The translations under genes were made by a program, and so were the position numbers. DNA of 34,160 nucleotides from an uncultured bacterium. GTDB taxonomy: Bacteria; Armatimonadota; HRBIN16. The first letter of the stretch is position 1. The number at the start of each line of letters is the position of its first letter. The stretch covers positions 1-34,160 of the forward strand of contig CALJAP010000146.1 in assembly GCA_938027655.1 (NCBI GenBank), read 5' to 3'. The notes beneath the pieces were generated by a model. The model was not told the origin of the DNA. It ran no database searches and saw only the letters and a list, made by a program, of their open reading frames with translations. Positions 25,278 to 33,450 of this stretch are shown piece after piece.

Positions 25278-26624
25278 ATGCCACCTGTGAAGATAACGCT
25301 AATCGGCGCGGGAAGTCGGTCGTTCGGACCCTCTACCGTACGCGATATACTGCTGAGCAAACCGCTTACCGAGGTGGGAGTACACCTGGTGTTGATGGAT
25401 AAGGTTGCCGAGCACCTGCACGACGTGGAACGCTACGCTCGTTATGTGGTGGAAAAACTGGGCGTCAAGGCAACCGTCGAGGCGACCACCGACCTGCAAC
25501 ATGCGCTAGATGGAGCGCGTTTCGCAGTGTCAGCCATCGAGGTCAACCGTTTTCTCTACTGGGCGCAGGACTTTCATATTCCGCGCAAGTACGGCTTTCG
25601 GCAGGTATTCGGTGAGAACGGCGGACCCGGCGGGCTGTTCCATGCATTGCGCAACATGGGCCCCACCATCGAGATTGCCCGCACGATGCAGAGGCTGTGC
25701 CCCGATGCGTGGTTCATCAATTTCACCAACCCCGAACACAAGCTGTGCGAGGCGGTGTCGCGGCTGACCAGCATCCGCGTAGTAGGATTATGTCACGGCT
25801 TCTTCATGGGGCTGGAACAGATTGCGCGCATTCTGGAAATCCCCGCCGAGCAGATAGAGGCCACCGCGTGTGGCATCAACCACTTCACCTGGTTCCAGAC
25901 CATACGCCACAAGCGCACCGGCGAAGACCTGTATCCTCTCCTGCGCGAGAAAGAGCGCGAAGGCGACTGGCTCTCCGACTGGCACGAGATAGGGTTGGGA
26001 CGCATTCTGTTGCGGCGATTTGGACTGTGGCCCTCCCCGGCTGCCAACCACTACGGCGAGTACATCCGTTGGGCAGACGAGTTCGTGTGCAGTGAGCTGC
26101 AGTACTTCTACGACCCCGCCGACGGTCATCCCTGGCAGACAGGACGCATCCCCGAGTTCATCTACTCGTTAACAGGTGACCCCACGCGCCGTCCCTGGAA
26201 GCCGGAGCAGCCTCAGCCGCGGCGGCTCGAGGACGCGCCCCTGCAGCCGTCAGGCGAGCTGGCTGCGCCCATCATGGAATCCATTGCCTGCGGTATCCGG
26301 CATGAGTTGCCCGCGGTGAACGTGCCCAATCGCGGTGCGATCCCGAACCTGCCCGACCAGACGGTGGTGGAAGTTCCGGCCATCGGCGACGCGGAGGGCA
26401 TCCACCCCCTGCAGATGGAACCTTTACCCGAAGCCATTGCGGCGATGTTGCGCCTGCAGGCAAGTATCCATCAGCTGCTTGTGGAAGCGTTTGCCGAGCA
26501 ATCCAGAGACAAACTGCTACAGGCGGTGCTGCTGGAGCCCACGGTGGATTCGTACCGCAACGCGGTGCAGATGGTGGACGAGATGCTGGAACTGCAGAGG
26601 GATATTCTCCCTCCGCTGTATTAG
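25278..26624 (+). CDS. Glycoside hydrolase family 4 (NAD- and Mn-dependent glycosidase)
   Basis: A 448-residue GH4 enzyme. The N-terminal NAD-binding motif is I-G-A-G-S-R-S-F-G (9-17). N-P-E-H follows at 151-154. The Mn-binding Cys-His pair is G-L-C-H-G-F with Cys172 and G-I-N-H-F-T-W with His202, matching the known Cys171-174/His202-203 pair of the family. GH4 enzymes cleave alpha- or beta-glycosides through a transient oxidation at C3 of the sugar. Members with C-H-G rather than C-H-S motifs include alpha-galactosidases and alpha-glucuronidases, so the substrate cannot be fixed. The ATG at 25278 has GGAGGT 4 bases upstream. No transporter or regulator gene is adjacent. Confidence 0.9.
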   Translation: MPPVKITLIGAGSRSFGPSTVRDILLSKPLTEVGVHLVLMDKVAEHLHDVERYARYVVEKLGVKATVEATTDLQHALDGARFAVSAIEVNRFLYWAQDFHIPRKYGFRQVFGENGGPGGLFHALRNMGPTIEIARTMQRLCPDAWFINFTNPEHKLCEAVSRLTSIRVVGLCHGFFMGLEQIARILEIPAEQIEATACGINHFTWFQTIRHKRTGEDLYPLLREKEREGDWLSDWHEIGLGRILLRRFGLWPSPAANHYGEYIRWADEFVCSELQYFYDPADGHPWQTGRIPEFIYSLTGDPTRRPWKPEQPQPRRLEDAPLQPSGELAAPIMESIACGIRHELPAVNVPNRGAIPNLPDQTVVEVPAIGDAEGIHPLQMEPLPEAIAAMLRLQASIHQLLVEAFAEQSRDKLLQAVLLEPTVDSYRNAVQMVDEMLELQRDILPPLY

Positions 26625-26652
26625 TGGTGTATTACCGTTGAGGTGATGCGCG

Positions 26653-26850
26653 ATGGTAACGCCAATACCTACCGTCAAGCTGAGCTGCGAACAGTTCTAC
26701 CAGCTGGGCGAGGACGGCATGTATCATTCCACATTGATAACCTCGTCAGGTGTCTATCACAGCAAGGTACTGCAGGGGCTGTGGATACGGGTGGAGTGGC
26801 TATAGCAGCAGCCGGAACCGATAGAGGTGTTTAGAGAATGGGGTCTGCTC
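26653..26850 (+). pseudogene. Relic of a Uma2 family gene (C-terminal part)
   Basis: From the ATG at 26653 the frame reads C-E-Q-F-Y-Q-L-G-E-D-G, then S-G-V-Y-H-S-K-V-L-Q-G-L-W-I-R-V-E-W-L, then a TAG at 26803-26805, and continues in the same frame as Q-Q-P-E-P-I-E-V-F-R-E-W-G-L-L. This is what the tail of a Uma2 protein looks like (V-L-x-G-x-W-L-R-V-E-W-L-W ... L-R-E-W-G), with the usual Trp codon TGG turned into TAG. The nuclease core is absent. A purine-rich GAGGTG precedes the ATG, so a 50-residue peptide could still be made. The 3' end touches the convergent GT2 gene. Confidence 0.55.
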
Positions 26851-27787
26851 AACTCTTCCACGCATCCTTGAACACCTCCCAGAACATCGCCACGTGACGG
26901 GCTGCGTGCTGACGGTCTGGTTTGCCCAGTAGCCACGCGACCGTCCACAAAGCTAGCCTCAGTAATGCCCCCATCGCGATGAGCAGACGATAAATTGGCA
27001 CGCTCCACGCCCCGTACACCTCGCGGAAAAAGAGGATGCGGCTGCGGTTGTACGCTTTCACCATCTCGGTGCGTATCGATTCCTGCTCGCTACTTGCGCC
27101 CAGATGGTGTTTGAACCGGGCGTGTGGCACGTAATAAATGCGCCCGCCCCCCTGCCGAATGCGATGGCACAGCTCGGTGTCTTCCGCATACATGAAATAG
27201 CGCTCGTCGAAAAGGGGGAAGGAGCCACCGGGTTGGCGGCGCAACATCAGGCATGCGCCCACCACCTGCTCCACCTCGCGCACGCTATCGTAGCTCCACC
27301 AGGTGAGGGTGTACCCCCCAAACAGGCGCGAGCGGGGAAACGCCTTCGCCAGCAGGCTCTGCTCGCAAAACACCGCCCACAGCGTCAGCCGCTCCGAGCA
27401 AGAGGGCTGGATACCGTCGTCTGGCAGGAGTAGTTGCCCTCCGGCGGCGTGCGCGTCGGGATGCTGGCGCATGAAGTCTATCAACGCTTGCAGTGCGCCC
27501 GGCATCGCCTCGATATCGCTGTTCAGAATCAGTGCGAACTCGCCCTGCGCTTGCCGAAGCGCGAGGTTGTTCGCCCTGCCGTAGCCCATATTCTGCTCGT
27601 TGGCGATGAGGTTCACCTGTGGAAACTGCTCGCGCACCATCTGCACGCTGCCGTCAGACGAGGCGTTGTCCACCACCCACACCTCGAACGGCTCTTCGGG
27701 GGGATATGCGAAGATGGAACGCAGGCAAGCACGCAGGTACTCGCGCGTGTTCCAGTTGACGATGACGATGGACAGTGCAATCTTCAT
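26849..27787 (-). CDS. Glycosyltransferase family 2
   Basis: A 312-residue GT-A-fold enzyme: S-I-V-I-V-N-W-N-T near the start, V-V-D-N-A-S-S-D-G-S, A-L-I-L-N-S-D-I-E as the DxD-like metal motif, and a later F-M-Y-A-E-D-T-E-L-C acidic segment. It resembles rhamnosyltransferase-like members (W-N-T / N-S-D subgroup). A hydrophobic stretch near residues 265-288 may tether it to the membrane. Its ATG overlaps the flhF stop by 4 bases (ATGA), so its expression is coupled to flhF. By context it might modify flagellin or a cell-surface glycan; that is inference. The donor and acceptor sugars are not known. Confidence 0.88.
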   Translation of the reverse strand: MKIALSIVIVNWNTREYLRACLRSIFAYPPEEPFEVWVVDNASSDGSVQMVREQFPQVNLIANEQNMGYGRANNLALRQAQGEFALILNSDIEAMPGALQALIDFMRQHPDAHAAGGQLLLPDDGIQPSCSERLTLWAVFCEQSLLAKAFPRSRLFGGYTLTWWSYDSVREVEQVVGACLMLRRQPGGSFPLFDERYFMYAEDTELCHRIRQGGGRIYYVPHARFKHHLGASSEQESIRTEMVKAYNRSRILFFREVYGAWSVPIYRLLIAMGALLRLALWTVAWLLGKPDRQHAARHVAMFWEVFKDAWKS

Positions 27788-28923
27788 GCGGTAGGCGTCA
27801 GAATCGGGGTGGGGGCGGAGGCTCCACCCACCACCAGTGACGCCAGCTTATTCGACTCGGCAACCTCCACATCCTCTGGCACGCGCTGTCCGGTCGTGAC
27901 GTACGAGATGGGCAAGGGATGTTTCACCGCTACGTTGAGCATGTTGCCGAAGGCAGTGCTCTCGTCCAGCTTCGTCCAGATGATGCGATGCAGGGGCATG
28001 ACCGAGAAGCGTTCCACAATATCATACAGGTCGCGCGTTTTGGTAGTGCTGCTCAATACCAGATGCACCTCACAGGTGCTCAGCCGTTCACAGCACGCTT
28101 TGAGCTCGCCGATTTGCATCGTGTTGCGCTGGCTGCGTCCGGCGGTATCCACGAACACGATGTCCATACTGGCAAATTCGCGCACGGCAGCGGGCAGTTC
28201 GTTGCTACTGTATACCACGCGGATGGGCACGTCGATAATCTGGCTGTAAGTACGCAGTTGCTCCACTGCGGCGATGCGGTAAGTATCAATCGTAATCAGT
28301 CCGACACGGTGTTTTTGTAGCAGGGCATACTGCGCTGCCAGCTTGGCGATAGTGGTGGTCTTGCCCACCCCGGTCGGTCCCACCAGCATCACCACCTTCG
28401 GCTGTGCTTCTTGCAGGGCAATTGGACCGGAGGTGACCAGCCTCTCCGCAACCAGCGACTGCAGGGTGCTCTCCGAGAGGGCGTTCTCGGGAACGGACTG
28501 GAGCAGTTCGCGAACGACCCACTCCTCCACTTCCGCTTCTTTCAGGAGAGACATCCAGCGATTCTCTGCGGGCACGCCGGAAGGGACGGTGTCCGATACA
28601 ACCGCTACCCCCTGTCGGGCGAGCTGGGCGATCATCGCTTTCAGGTTTTGTATCTCGCTCTCCAGCTGTTCGATGCGGGAAGAGGGCTCCCGTGGCGAGG
28701 AAGATATTGTCGCAGGCGCAGGCGTCGTCTGCGGGCGACGCAGGCTTTCGAGGTCGGGATTATCTGACGCCCAGACCTCCACCATCTCGCGTCCCCATAC
28801 GCCAAGCACCTTCTTGTTTACCTTGCGCGTCTGCACGATCACCGCGTCACGCCCCAAATCGGCGCGAACCATCGCCAGCGCCTCGGTTATCGTTTTCGCC
28901 TGATATTTGCGGATGCTCGACAT
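27784..28923 (-). CDS. flhF: Flagellar SRP-like GTPase FlhF
   Basis: A 379-residue protein. The N-terminal B-like region starts I-R-K-Y-Q-A-K-T-I-T-E-A-L and includes D-A-V-I-V-Q-T-R-K-V. A Pro/Ser-rich linker and a short coiled coil lead to the N and G domains. The P-loop G-P-T-G-V-G-K-T-T (182-190), D-T-Y-R-I-A-A-V-E-Q-L, D-T-A-G-R-S and T-K-L-D-E-S-T mark an SRP-family GTPase. D-A-V-I-V-Q-T-R plus the flhA neighbour separate it from FtsY/Ffh. FlhF controls the place and number of polar flagella, often with FlhG, which is not visible here. GAGGAGG lies upstream of the ATG. A double-hairpin repeat sits between it and flhA. Confidence 0.93.
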   Translation of the reverse strand: MSSIRKYQAKTITEALAMVRADLGRDAVIVQTRKVNKKVLGVWGREMVEVWASDNPDLESLRRPQTTPAPATISSSPREPSSRIEQLESEIQNLKAMIAQLARQGVAVVSDTVPSGVPAENRWMSLLKEAEVEEWVVRELLQSVPENALSESTLQSLVAERLVTSGPIALQEAQPKVVMLVGPTGVGKTTTIAKLAAQYALLQKHRVGLITIDTYRIAAVEQLRTYSQIIDVPIRVVYSSNELPAAVREFASMDIVFVDTAGRSQRNTMQIGELKACCERLSTCEVHLVLSSTTKTRDLYDIVERFSVMPLHRIIWTKLDESTAFGNMLNVAVKHPLPISYVTTGQRVPEDVEVAESNKLASLVVGGASAPTPILTPTA

Positions 28924-28958
28924 GGTCAGTTCCTCCTCTATTCTGAGACAGGGATGAA

Positions 28959-29044
28959 AACCTCTCCCCCAGCCCCTCTCTCACCGGGAGAGGGGAGCCT
29001 TTTCCCCCCTTCCCTCGTAGGGAAGGGGGGCAGGGGGTTAGGTT
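28959..29044. repeat. Double-hairpin C/G-rich repeat between flhA and flhF
   Basis: AACCTCTCCCCC start and GGGGGTTAGGTT end are inverted, with hairpins CCCCTCTC/GAGAGGGG and CCCCCCTTCCCT/AGGGAAGGGGGG (3-base loop). It separates flhA and flhF, which run the same way, and could tune read-through between them. Confidence 0.82.
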
Positions 29045-29053
29045 CAATACACC

Positions 29054-31168
29054 TCACGCTGCTTGAGGTATCTCGGCAAACATCGGTACCGAGACAACCG
29101 CTACCGCTTCGACGGACACTCCGCTTGCCACCTCGTTGTAGGCAATGCACGCCACCGACGGCATCGAACGCTCTATCAGCCGACGCAGGGCAAGCCGTAT
29201 CTGCGACGAACAGAGAACCACCGGCATGTAGCCCATCGCCGCCATCCCTTCCGCCTGCGAGCCGATTTCTCGCAACAGCGCGCTGGCGAATGCGGTGTCG
29301 ATAGCCAGCTGCAACCCCGAAGCGGTCGGCTGTACGCTCTCGCGTAAGCGACCCTCCAGCGAAGGCTCCAACGTCATCACGTACAGCACACCGTTGCCCG
29401 ACAGGTACTGGCGTGTAATGGTGCGGGCGAGGGCAGCACGTACGAGCTCGCCCAGCTGGTCGGGGTCTTTGGTGCGGGGTGCGTAGTCCGCCAGCGTTTC
29501 CAGAATAGTGCCCAAATCACGGATGGGAACCCGTTCGCGCAACAGATGCTGCAGAACCTTTTGCACCTCGCCGACGGTCATCAGGTCGGGAATCAGCTCC
29601 TGTACGACGGCGGCGTTGTGTTGTTTGGTATGGTCGAGTAGCGTCTGTACGTCTTGCCGAGTCAGGATGTCCGCCGCATGGGATTTGATGATTTCGGTCA
29701 GGTGCGTGGCGATGACCGCCGACGGCTCGACAACGGTACAACCCAGCATCTCCGCGGCGTCGCGTCGGCTGATGGGTATCCAGTATGCGCTCAGACCGAA
29801 GGCGGGTTCGCGCGTGGGAATGCCTCCCAGCGATTCCATCTGCTGGGGGTCGTCTACGCCCATGGCGAGCAGGTACTGCGGGTGTACCTCGCCCGTTGCC
29901 ACCATCTCCCCCTTTATCTTGATGGTATACTGGTCGTTTTTCAGCTGGAGGTTATCGCGAATGCGCACCGAAGGCAGCACGATACCCAGTTCCAGCGCGG
30001 TTTGACGGCGAATCAGGTTGATTCGCTCTACCAGGTCACCGCCTGCGGAGGCATCCACCAGCCCCAGCAACCCCAGACCCAGCTCCAGTTCGATGGTGTC
30101 TACGGTTAACAGCGGCAACACTGCCTCCGGTCCCTTCGGGGCTTCCGGTGCGGGTTGACGTTTCGGAGCGGACTCCACTTTTCGAGTGCGCACCTTCTCG
30201 CTTCGGGTCACTGCGTAGCCGATTCCGCCCAGCGCCGCCGCCAGCAATAGCAACTGGACTATCGGGAAGCCGGGAACCAGCGCCATCGTCACCAGCATTC
30301 CGGCAACAATCCACGTGGGGCGGGCGCGCGAGAAGAGCTGGGCGAACAGGTCCTGCCCCAGATGAGTCTGCGTGGCGGTGCGCGTGACCAGGATGCCTGC
30401 GGCGGTGGAGATGAACAGGGCAGGGATTTGCGCTACCAGCCCTTCGCCAACGGTGAGCAGAGTATACGTACGCAGCACTGTCATTGCATCGCCCTGCCCG
30501 TTGCGCAAGCCGATGAGGAACCCACCGACGATGTTGATGATAATGATGAGTACTGCAGCGATGGCATCGCCCCGTACGAACTTGCTCGCGCCGTCCATCG
30601 CGCCGTAGAAATCCGCCTCTTCCTCAATCGCCTTGCGTCGTTCCTTCGCCTGCTCTTCGGTAATGAGACCGGCGTTCAGGTCGGCGTCGATCGCCATCTG
30701 CTTGCCGGGCATGGCATCCAGCGTGAAGCGTGCCGCCACCTCTGCCACGCGCCCCGCGCCGTTGGTGATTACCACGAACTGCACGATGACCAGAATCAGG
30801 AACGCAACCACGCCCACCACGTAGTCGCCACCCACCACGAAGTTCCCGAACGCCTCGATCACGCGCCCGGCGGAGCCGGAACCCAAAATCAACTTGGTGG
30901 CGGCGATGTTCAACGACAGGCGGAAAAGGGTAGCAATCAGCAGCAGGGAAGGGAACACCGAAAACTGAAGCGGTTCCTGAACATAGAGCGTAGTAAGGAA
31001 GATGAGCGCTGCACCCGCCAGATTGACCACCAGACAGGTGTCCAGCAACCATTCCGGCAGCGGCACGATGAGCATCACCACCACGCCCAGCACCGCCACT
31101 GCCATAATCAGGTCGCTGTATTTGCCCAAACGTCCACCCAGCCGGGAGTTCAGCGCGATTCCTGCCAT
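29054..31168 (-). CDS. flhA: Flagellar export apparatus protein FlhA
   Basis: A 704-residue protein of the FHIPEP family, the large gate of the flagellar type III export machine. The N-terminal half has about eight membrane segments and the signature R-V-A-E-V-A-A-R-F-T-L-D-A-M-P-G-K-Q-M; the next loop has E-E-A-D-F-Y-G-A-M-D-G-A-S-K-F-V-R-G-D-A-I-A. A basic linker joins the cytoplasmic domain (from about residue 350), with the conserved G-Y-x-V-V-x-P-x-x-V-I-x-T-H-L-type segment (C-T-V-V-E-P-S-A-V-I-A-T-H-L-T-E). Homologues exist in virulence type III systems, but flhF downstream supports a flagellar role. AAAGGA precedes the ATG. No flhB, fliR or fliP lies upstream; instead the Rhs-tip region begins there. 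Confidence 0.95.
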   Translation of the reverse strand: MAGIALNSRLGGRLGKYSDLIMAVAVLGVVVMLIVPLPEWLLDTCLVVNLAGAALIFLTTLYVQEPLQFSVFPSLLLIATLFRLSLNIAATKLILGSGSAGRVIEAFGNFVVGGDYVVGVVAFLILVIVQFVVITNGAGRVAEVAARFTLDAMPGKQMAIDADLNAGLITEEQAKERRKAIEEEADFYGAMDGASKFVRGDAIAAVLIIIINIVGGFLIGLRNGQGDAMTVLRTYTLLTVGEGLVAQIPALFISTAAGILVTRTATQTHLGQDLFAQLFSRARPTWIVAGMLVTMALVPGFPIVQLLLLAAALGGIGYAVTRSEKVRTRKVESAPKRQPAPEAPKGPEAVLPLLTVDTIELELGLGLLGLVDASAGGDLVERINLIRRQTALELGIVLPSVRIRDNLQLKNDQYTIKIKGEMVATGEVHPQYLLAMGVDDPQQMESLGGIPTREPAFGLSAYWIPISRRDAAEMLGCTVVEPSAVIATHLTEIIKSHAADILTRQDVQTLLDHTKQHNAAVVQELIPDLMTVGEVQKVLQHLLRERVPIRDLGTILETLADYAPRTKDPDQLGELVRAALARTITRQYLSGNGVLYVMTLEPSLEGRLRESVQPTASGLQLAIDTAFASALLREIGSQAEGMAAMGYMPVVLCSSQIRLALRRLIERSMPSVACIAYNEVASGVSVEAVAVVSVPMFAEIPQAA

Positions 31169-31252
31169 GCCGTTATCCTTTCATCTGCCTGCGGAACACC
31201 TGTTAGAAGTATCGGCAAACCTAAAGTGGTTCTGGAGGTAAGGGGAAAAGCT

Positions 31253-31333
31253 ACCTCCCTTTTCCTACGAAGGAAGGGGGCATTCGATGCGCGGCTCCCC
31301 TCTCCTCGTAGGAGAGGGGCCGGGGGTGAGGTT
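31253..31333. repeat. Double-hairpin C/G-rich repeat before the Rhs-tip modules
   Basis: ACCTCCC start and GGGGGTGAGGTTT end, with CCCTTTTCC.../...GGAAGGG and CCCCTCTCCT/AGGAGAGGGG hairpins (3-base loop in the second). It lies between flhA and the first Rhs-tip copy, about 10 bases before the 114-bp direct repeat. Confidence 0.8.
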
Positions 31334-31342
31334 TATCAACCA

Positions 31343-31456
31343 GGCATAGCGGGGGTGATAACGAACAGTTCTGCCAGCGTCATCAGCAACAACCTGTATG
31401 ACCTGTTCGGGGTCAAGCGGTACGAGCAGGGCAGTGCCGAGACGCCGTGGAGGTGG
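31343..31456 (+). repeat. 114-bp direct repeat, copy 1 (Rhs core end)
   Basis: Bases 31343-31456 match 32873-32986 without gaps at 103 of 114 positions by hand count. The similarity ends sharply after the codons for T-P-W-R-W. The spacing of the two copies is 1530 bases. Confidence 0.9.
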
Positions 31457-31885
31457 AAGGGTAGAAGAACCGGCGAGGAAGGGCAACTGACTTCGCTGGG
31501 ATCTGGCTATCTCCCGATGACATCTGCTTATCTTATGCAGCAACCAACGGACCGCAATTTACAAGAGTGTCTGGATGACGCACGGCGCAAGTTCGAACAG
31601 TGCGTGAAAGAGGCGGACATCAATAAGGAGGTTGGCCAGTGGGGCTGTGAGGAGAGGAAGCAGATGTGTATTTCTGGCTGCTACTTCCCGCCCGACCGGC
31701 CGCCCAACGATATTCAACGATGCATAGCCAAATGCCTGGCGGAACATGCAAGTTGCATGAGAAACGTAGCTATCGATTACCTTAGGGCTGTGCAGAAATG
31801 CTATGACGACTGGCAGAAACGTATTGACCAATGTAGAAAGAGGTACCCGGAACCAGCCAAGCCTGTCACAGGTTCTGCGCAATAA
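31355..31885 (+). CDS. Orphan Rhs core tip with Cys-rich C-terminus, module 1
   Basis: From the GTG at 31355 the product has 176 residues. Residues 1-34 (S-S-A-S-V-I-S-N-N-L-Y-D-L-F-G-V-K-R-Y-E-Q-G ... T-P-W-R-W) match the end of Rhs/YD-repeat core domains, with a further core-like G-E-E-G-Q-L-T-S-L-G-S-G-Y-L-P. The rest is a charged, probably helical tail with ten cysteines, including C-x(3)-C and C-A-K-C-type spacing, of no family I know. There is no Rhs core upstream and no ribosome site beyond GCGGGG, so it may be an untranslated donor cassette, an orphan tip, or a relic. The same frame stays open upstream, but that part is repeat DNA. A strong hairpin and a secreted-protein gene follow. 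Confidence 0.6.
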   Translation: MITNSSASVISNNLYDLFGVKRYEQGSAETPWRWKGRRTGEEGQLTSLGSGYLPMTSAYLMQQPTDRNLQECLDDARRKFEQCVKEADINKEVGQWGCEERKQMCISGCYFPPDRPPNDIQRCIAKCLAEHASCMRNVAIDYLRAVQKCYDDWQKRIDQCRKRYPEPAKPVTGSAQ

Positions 31886-31906
31886 ACGGATACGAAAACT
31901 ACAGGT

Positions 31907-31939
31907 GCTGGGTCAGTGCGTGATTAGCACTGACCCAGC
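31907..31939 (+). terminator. Perfect 13-bp hairpin between module-1 genes
   Basis: GCTGGGTCAGTGC (31907-31919) pairs perfectly with GCACTGACCCAGC (31927-31939) over a 7-base loop. It lies 21 bases after the stop of the Rhs tip and 21 bases before the AGGAGG of the next gene. There is no T run directly after it, so it may be a terminator-like attenuator or mRNA stabiliser. Confidence 0.55.
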
Positions 31940-31974
31940 TCTACACACCGAAAAAAGCCTAGGAGGTGTCAAAA

Positions 31975-32805
31975 ATGAGGTTGTTCTGTTACGTTATCAC
32001 CCTCTGTGCATTGACGCCTTTGCTCCATCTGAGCGCTGCTGTTGCAATAGAAGACAGCGACATGCTGTGTGAGCAAGTGATTGTGGTGTTTAGCTTACCC
32101 CTACAGCGGACCGCATGTGTTGATAGTTTTGAGCCAACCATACAGGTGTACCACCGAATGTGGTTGGTTCAGGGGGAAAGGGCATGGTATGCTATTCGCG
32201 GACCGGCAGTCAACGACATAACGGTTGTTTTACACCGCGACGGGACGAGGTGGTTGGTTTGGTGGTGGAAGGACGGGAAGCGTGCACCCTTGTTCTGCAC
32301 CAACTTTCCCAATACTAAGGAAGGACGGGCACAGAGCCGGTCTTTGTGGAAGTCGTTGGATGTGGATGGTATTTTAGCGCGCCATGGATTGGACAGATTG
32401 TTCGGCGCCGGTACTTCGCAGGTGGCTCCCCCGGTGCGCGCGTTCAACCTGTTTGCATTTCCGCCTGCTGTCCAGTCGGTCTATCTGCAGCAAACCACTT
32501 TCATCGATCCGAACAACTCCATTCGGGCTGCTGCCTTTGAGTGGTATACTGTATGTGAAGGAGGATCACGGGTCAGGCTAGCATACCATCTTTACGCCGA
32601 TGGGCGATTAGTCTATCAAGAGTATACTACGCGATTACAGAAGCCGAGGCGAGGGGAGGAAAAGCTGTACCCCTATCTGTCGGCAGGAACATTGCGGTCG
32701 TATGGCAAGGTGAGCTCAAAGGACTTCGTGCAATGTATTCAATCCGCCGGTTGGGGATTATACCTCACATTGACGGAGCGCACGCCCAGCAGAGGGCAGC
32801 AATAG
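31975..32805 (+). CDS. Secreted protein of unknown family, partner gene of module 1
   Basis: A 276-residue protein. The ATG at 31975 has AGGAGGTG about 6 bases upstream and is preferred over the overlapping GTG at 31966. Residues 1-24 form a signal peptide (hydrophobic C-Y-V-I-T-L-C-A-L-T-P-L-L, ending A-A-V-A), so it is exported. The mature part has Trp/Tyr-rich beta-like stretches (for example W-L-V-W-W-W-K-D-G-K), five cysteines and a C-terminal region of similar style. I do not recognise a family. It directly follows the first Rhs tip, where an immunity or accessory protein would be expected, but an exported immunity protein is only a guess. By eye its base composition is less GC-rich than the metabolic genes. 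Confidence 0.75.
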   Translation: MRLFCYVITLCALTPLLHLSAAVAIEDSDMLCEQVIVVFSLPLQRTACVDSFEPTIQVYHRMWLVQGERAWYAIRGPAVNDITVVLHRDGTRWLVWWWKDGKRAPLFCTNFPNTKEGRAQSRSLWKSLDVDGILARHGLDRLFGAGTSQVAPPVRAFNLFAFPPAVQSVYLQQTTFIDPNNSIRAAAFEWYTVCEGGSRVRLAYHLYADGRLVYQEYTTRLQKPRRGEEKLYPYLSAGTLRSYGKVSSKDFVQCIQSAGWGLYLTLTERTPSRGQQ

Positions 32806-32872
32806 TCGTCAGTTCGCGGGGAGTATTGTGATCTGAATCGGTGAGTATCTCACACTGCTACGCCTGTCATCG

Positions 32873-32986
32873 GGCACAGCGGGGGTGATAACGAGCAGTT
32901 CTGCCAGCGTCATCAGCAACAACCTGTATGACGTGTTCGGGGTCAAAAGGTATGAGCAGGGTACTGCGGAAACGCCATGGAGGTGG
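32873..32986 (+). repeat. 114-bp direct repeat, copy 2 (Rhs core end)
   Basis: Second copy of the segment at 31343-31456. Eleven differences by hand count, several at third codon positions, with the reading frame kept. Confidence 0.9.
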
Positions 32987-33427
32987 TTGGGCGGAAGGTC
33001 GAAACTGTCCGAAGAGACGTTAGTAATCTCTCAGGCTATGGCATGTGTGGTAGCCGAGCCCGAATTGCCGTCCACTGGCGTTACTATACTTGGAGGAAAG
33101 GTAAAGCCCCCAAGCTGGCGAGATATTGCCAAGTGCCTTTGGAAATGCAAGGACAAAACAGGTCACAAGTTCTGGTGGTGCTTAGGGGACTGTCTCGGGC
33201 GCAAAGTCGTTGCTCAGTATTGCAGAGATATCGTATGTATGGCACGACCGGACCTTTGCCAGCCGTGGTATTACCCGGACAACCCCTGTAAGCACAAGGA
33301 CGAGCGAGTGGATGCATGTCAGTCCTGCTGCGAAGTAGATTACTATTGCTGCCTCCTTATGGGTGAACACCTAGGGAGGTATCTGAATAGTGCCACATGC
33401 TGTCATATGAACTGCGGTCTGATATAA
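32885..33427 (+). CDS. Orphan Rhs core tip with Cys-rich C-terminus, module 2
   Basis: From the GTG at 32885 the product has 180 residues. The first 34 residues match module 1 (S-S-A-S-V-I-S-N-N-L-Y-D-V-F-G-V-K-R-Y-E-Q-G ... T-P-W-R-W) and then the sequences have nothing in common. The tail carries 17 cysteines, in groups such as K-C-L-W-K-C, W-W-C-L-G-D-C, A-C-Q-S-C-C and Y-Y-C-C, suggesting disulfides or a metal-loaded fold outside the cytoplasm. No toxin family is recognised. As in module 1 there is no good ribosome site and no Rhs core upstream. A second exported-protein gene starts 23 bases after its stop. A decayed Rhs end is the main alternative. Confidence 0.6.
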   Translation: MITSSSASVISNNLYDVFGVKRYEQGTAETPWRWLGGRSKLSEETLVISQAMACVVAEPELPSTGVTILGGKVKPPSWRDIAKCLWKCKDKTGHKFWWCLGDCLGRKVVAQYCRDIVCMARPDLCQPWYYPDNPCKHKDERVDACQSCCEVDYYCCLLMGEHLGRYLNSATCCHMNCGLI

Positions 33428-33450
33428 CCATACTGAGAGAGGTGACTGGC

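Noticed and set aside
24743-25360. 205-codon minus-strand open frame in the gene-free stretch
   Set aside because: It runs through the inverted repeats and the C-rich hairpin repeat, has no domain-like sequence and no ribosome site, and overlaps the start of the GH4 gene.
29054-31168. FlhA read as a virulence type III secretion gate
   Set aside because: The flhF gene in the same operon and the flagellar-type FHIPEP signature favour the flagellum; no injectisome gene is near.
30362-31354. Long upstream extension of the first Rhs-tip frame
   Set aside because: The upstream part is antisense to flhA and then passes through a hairpin repeat; protein-like Rhs sequence begins only at about 31355.
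32986-33100. Frameshift in module 2 that would restore similarity to module 1 after T-P-W-R-W
   Set aside because: The other frames were read through this stretch and gave no match to the module-1 tail or to further Rhs core sequence.
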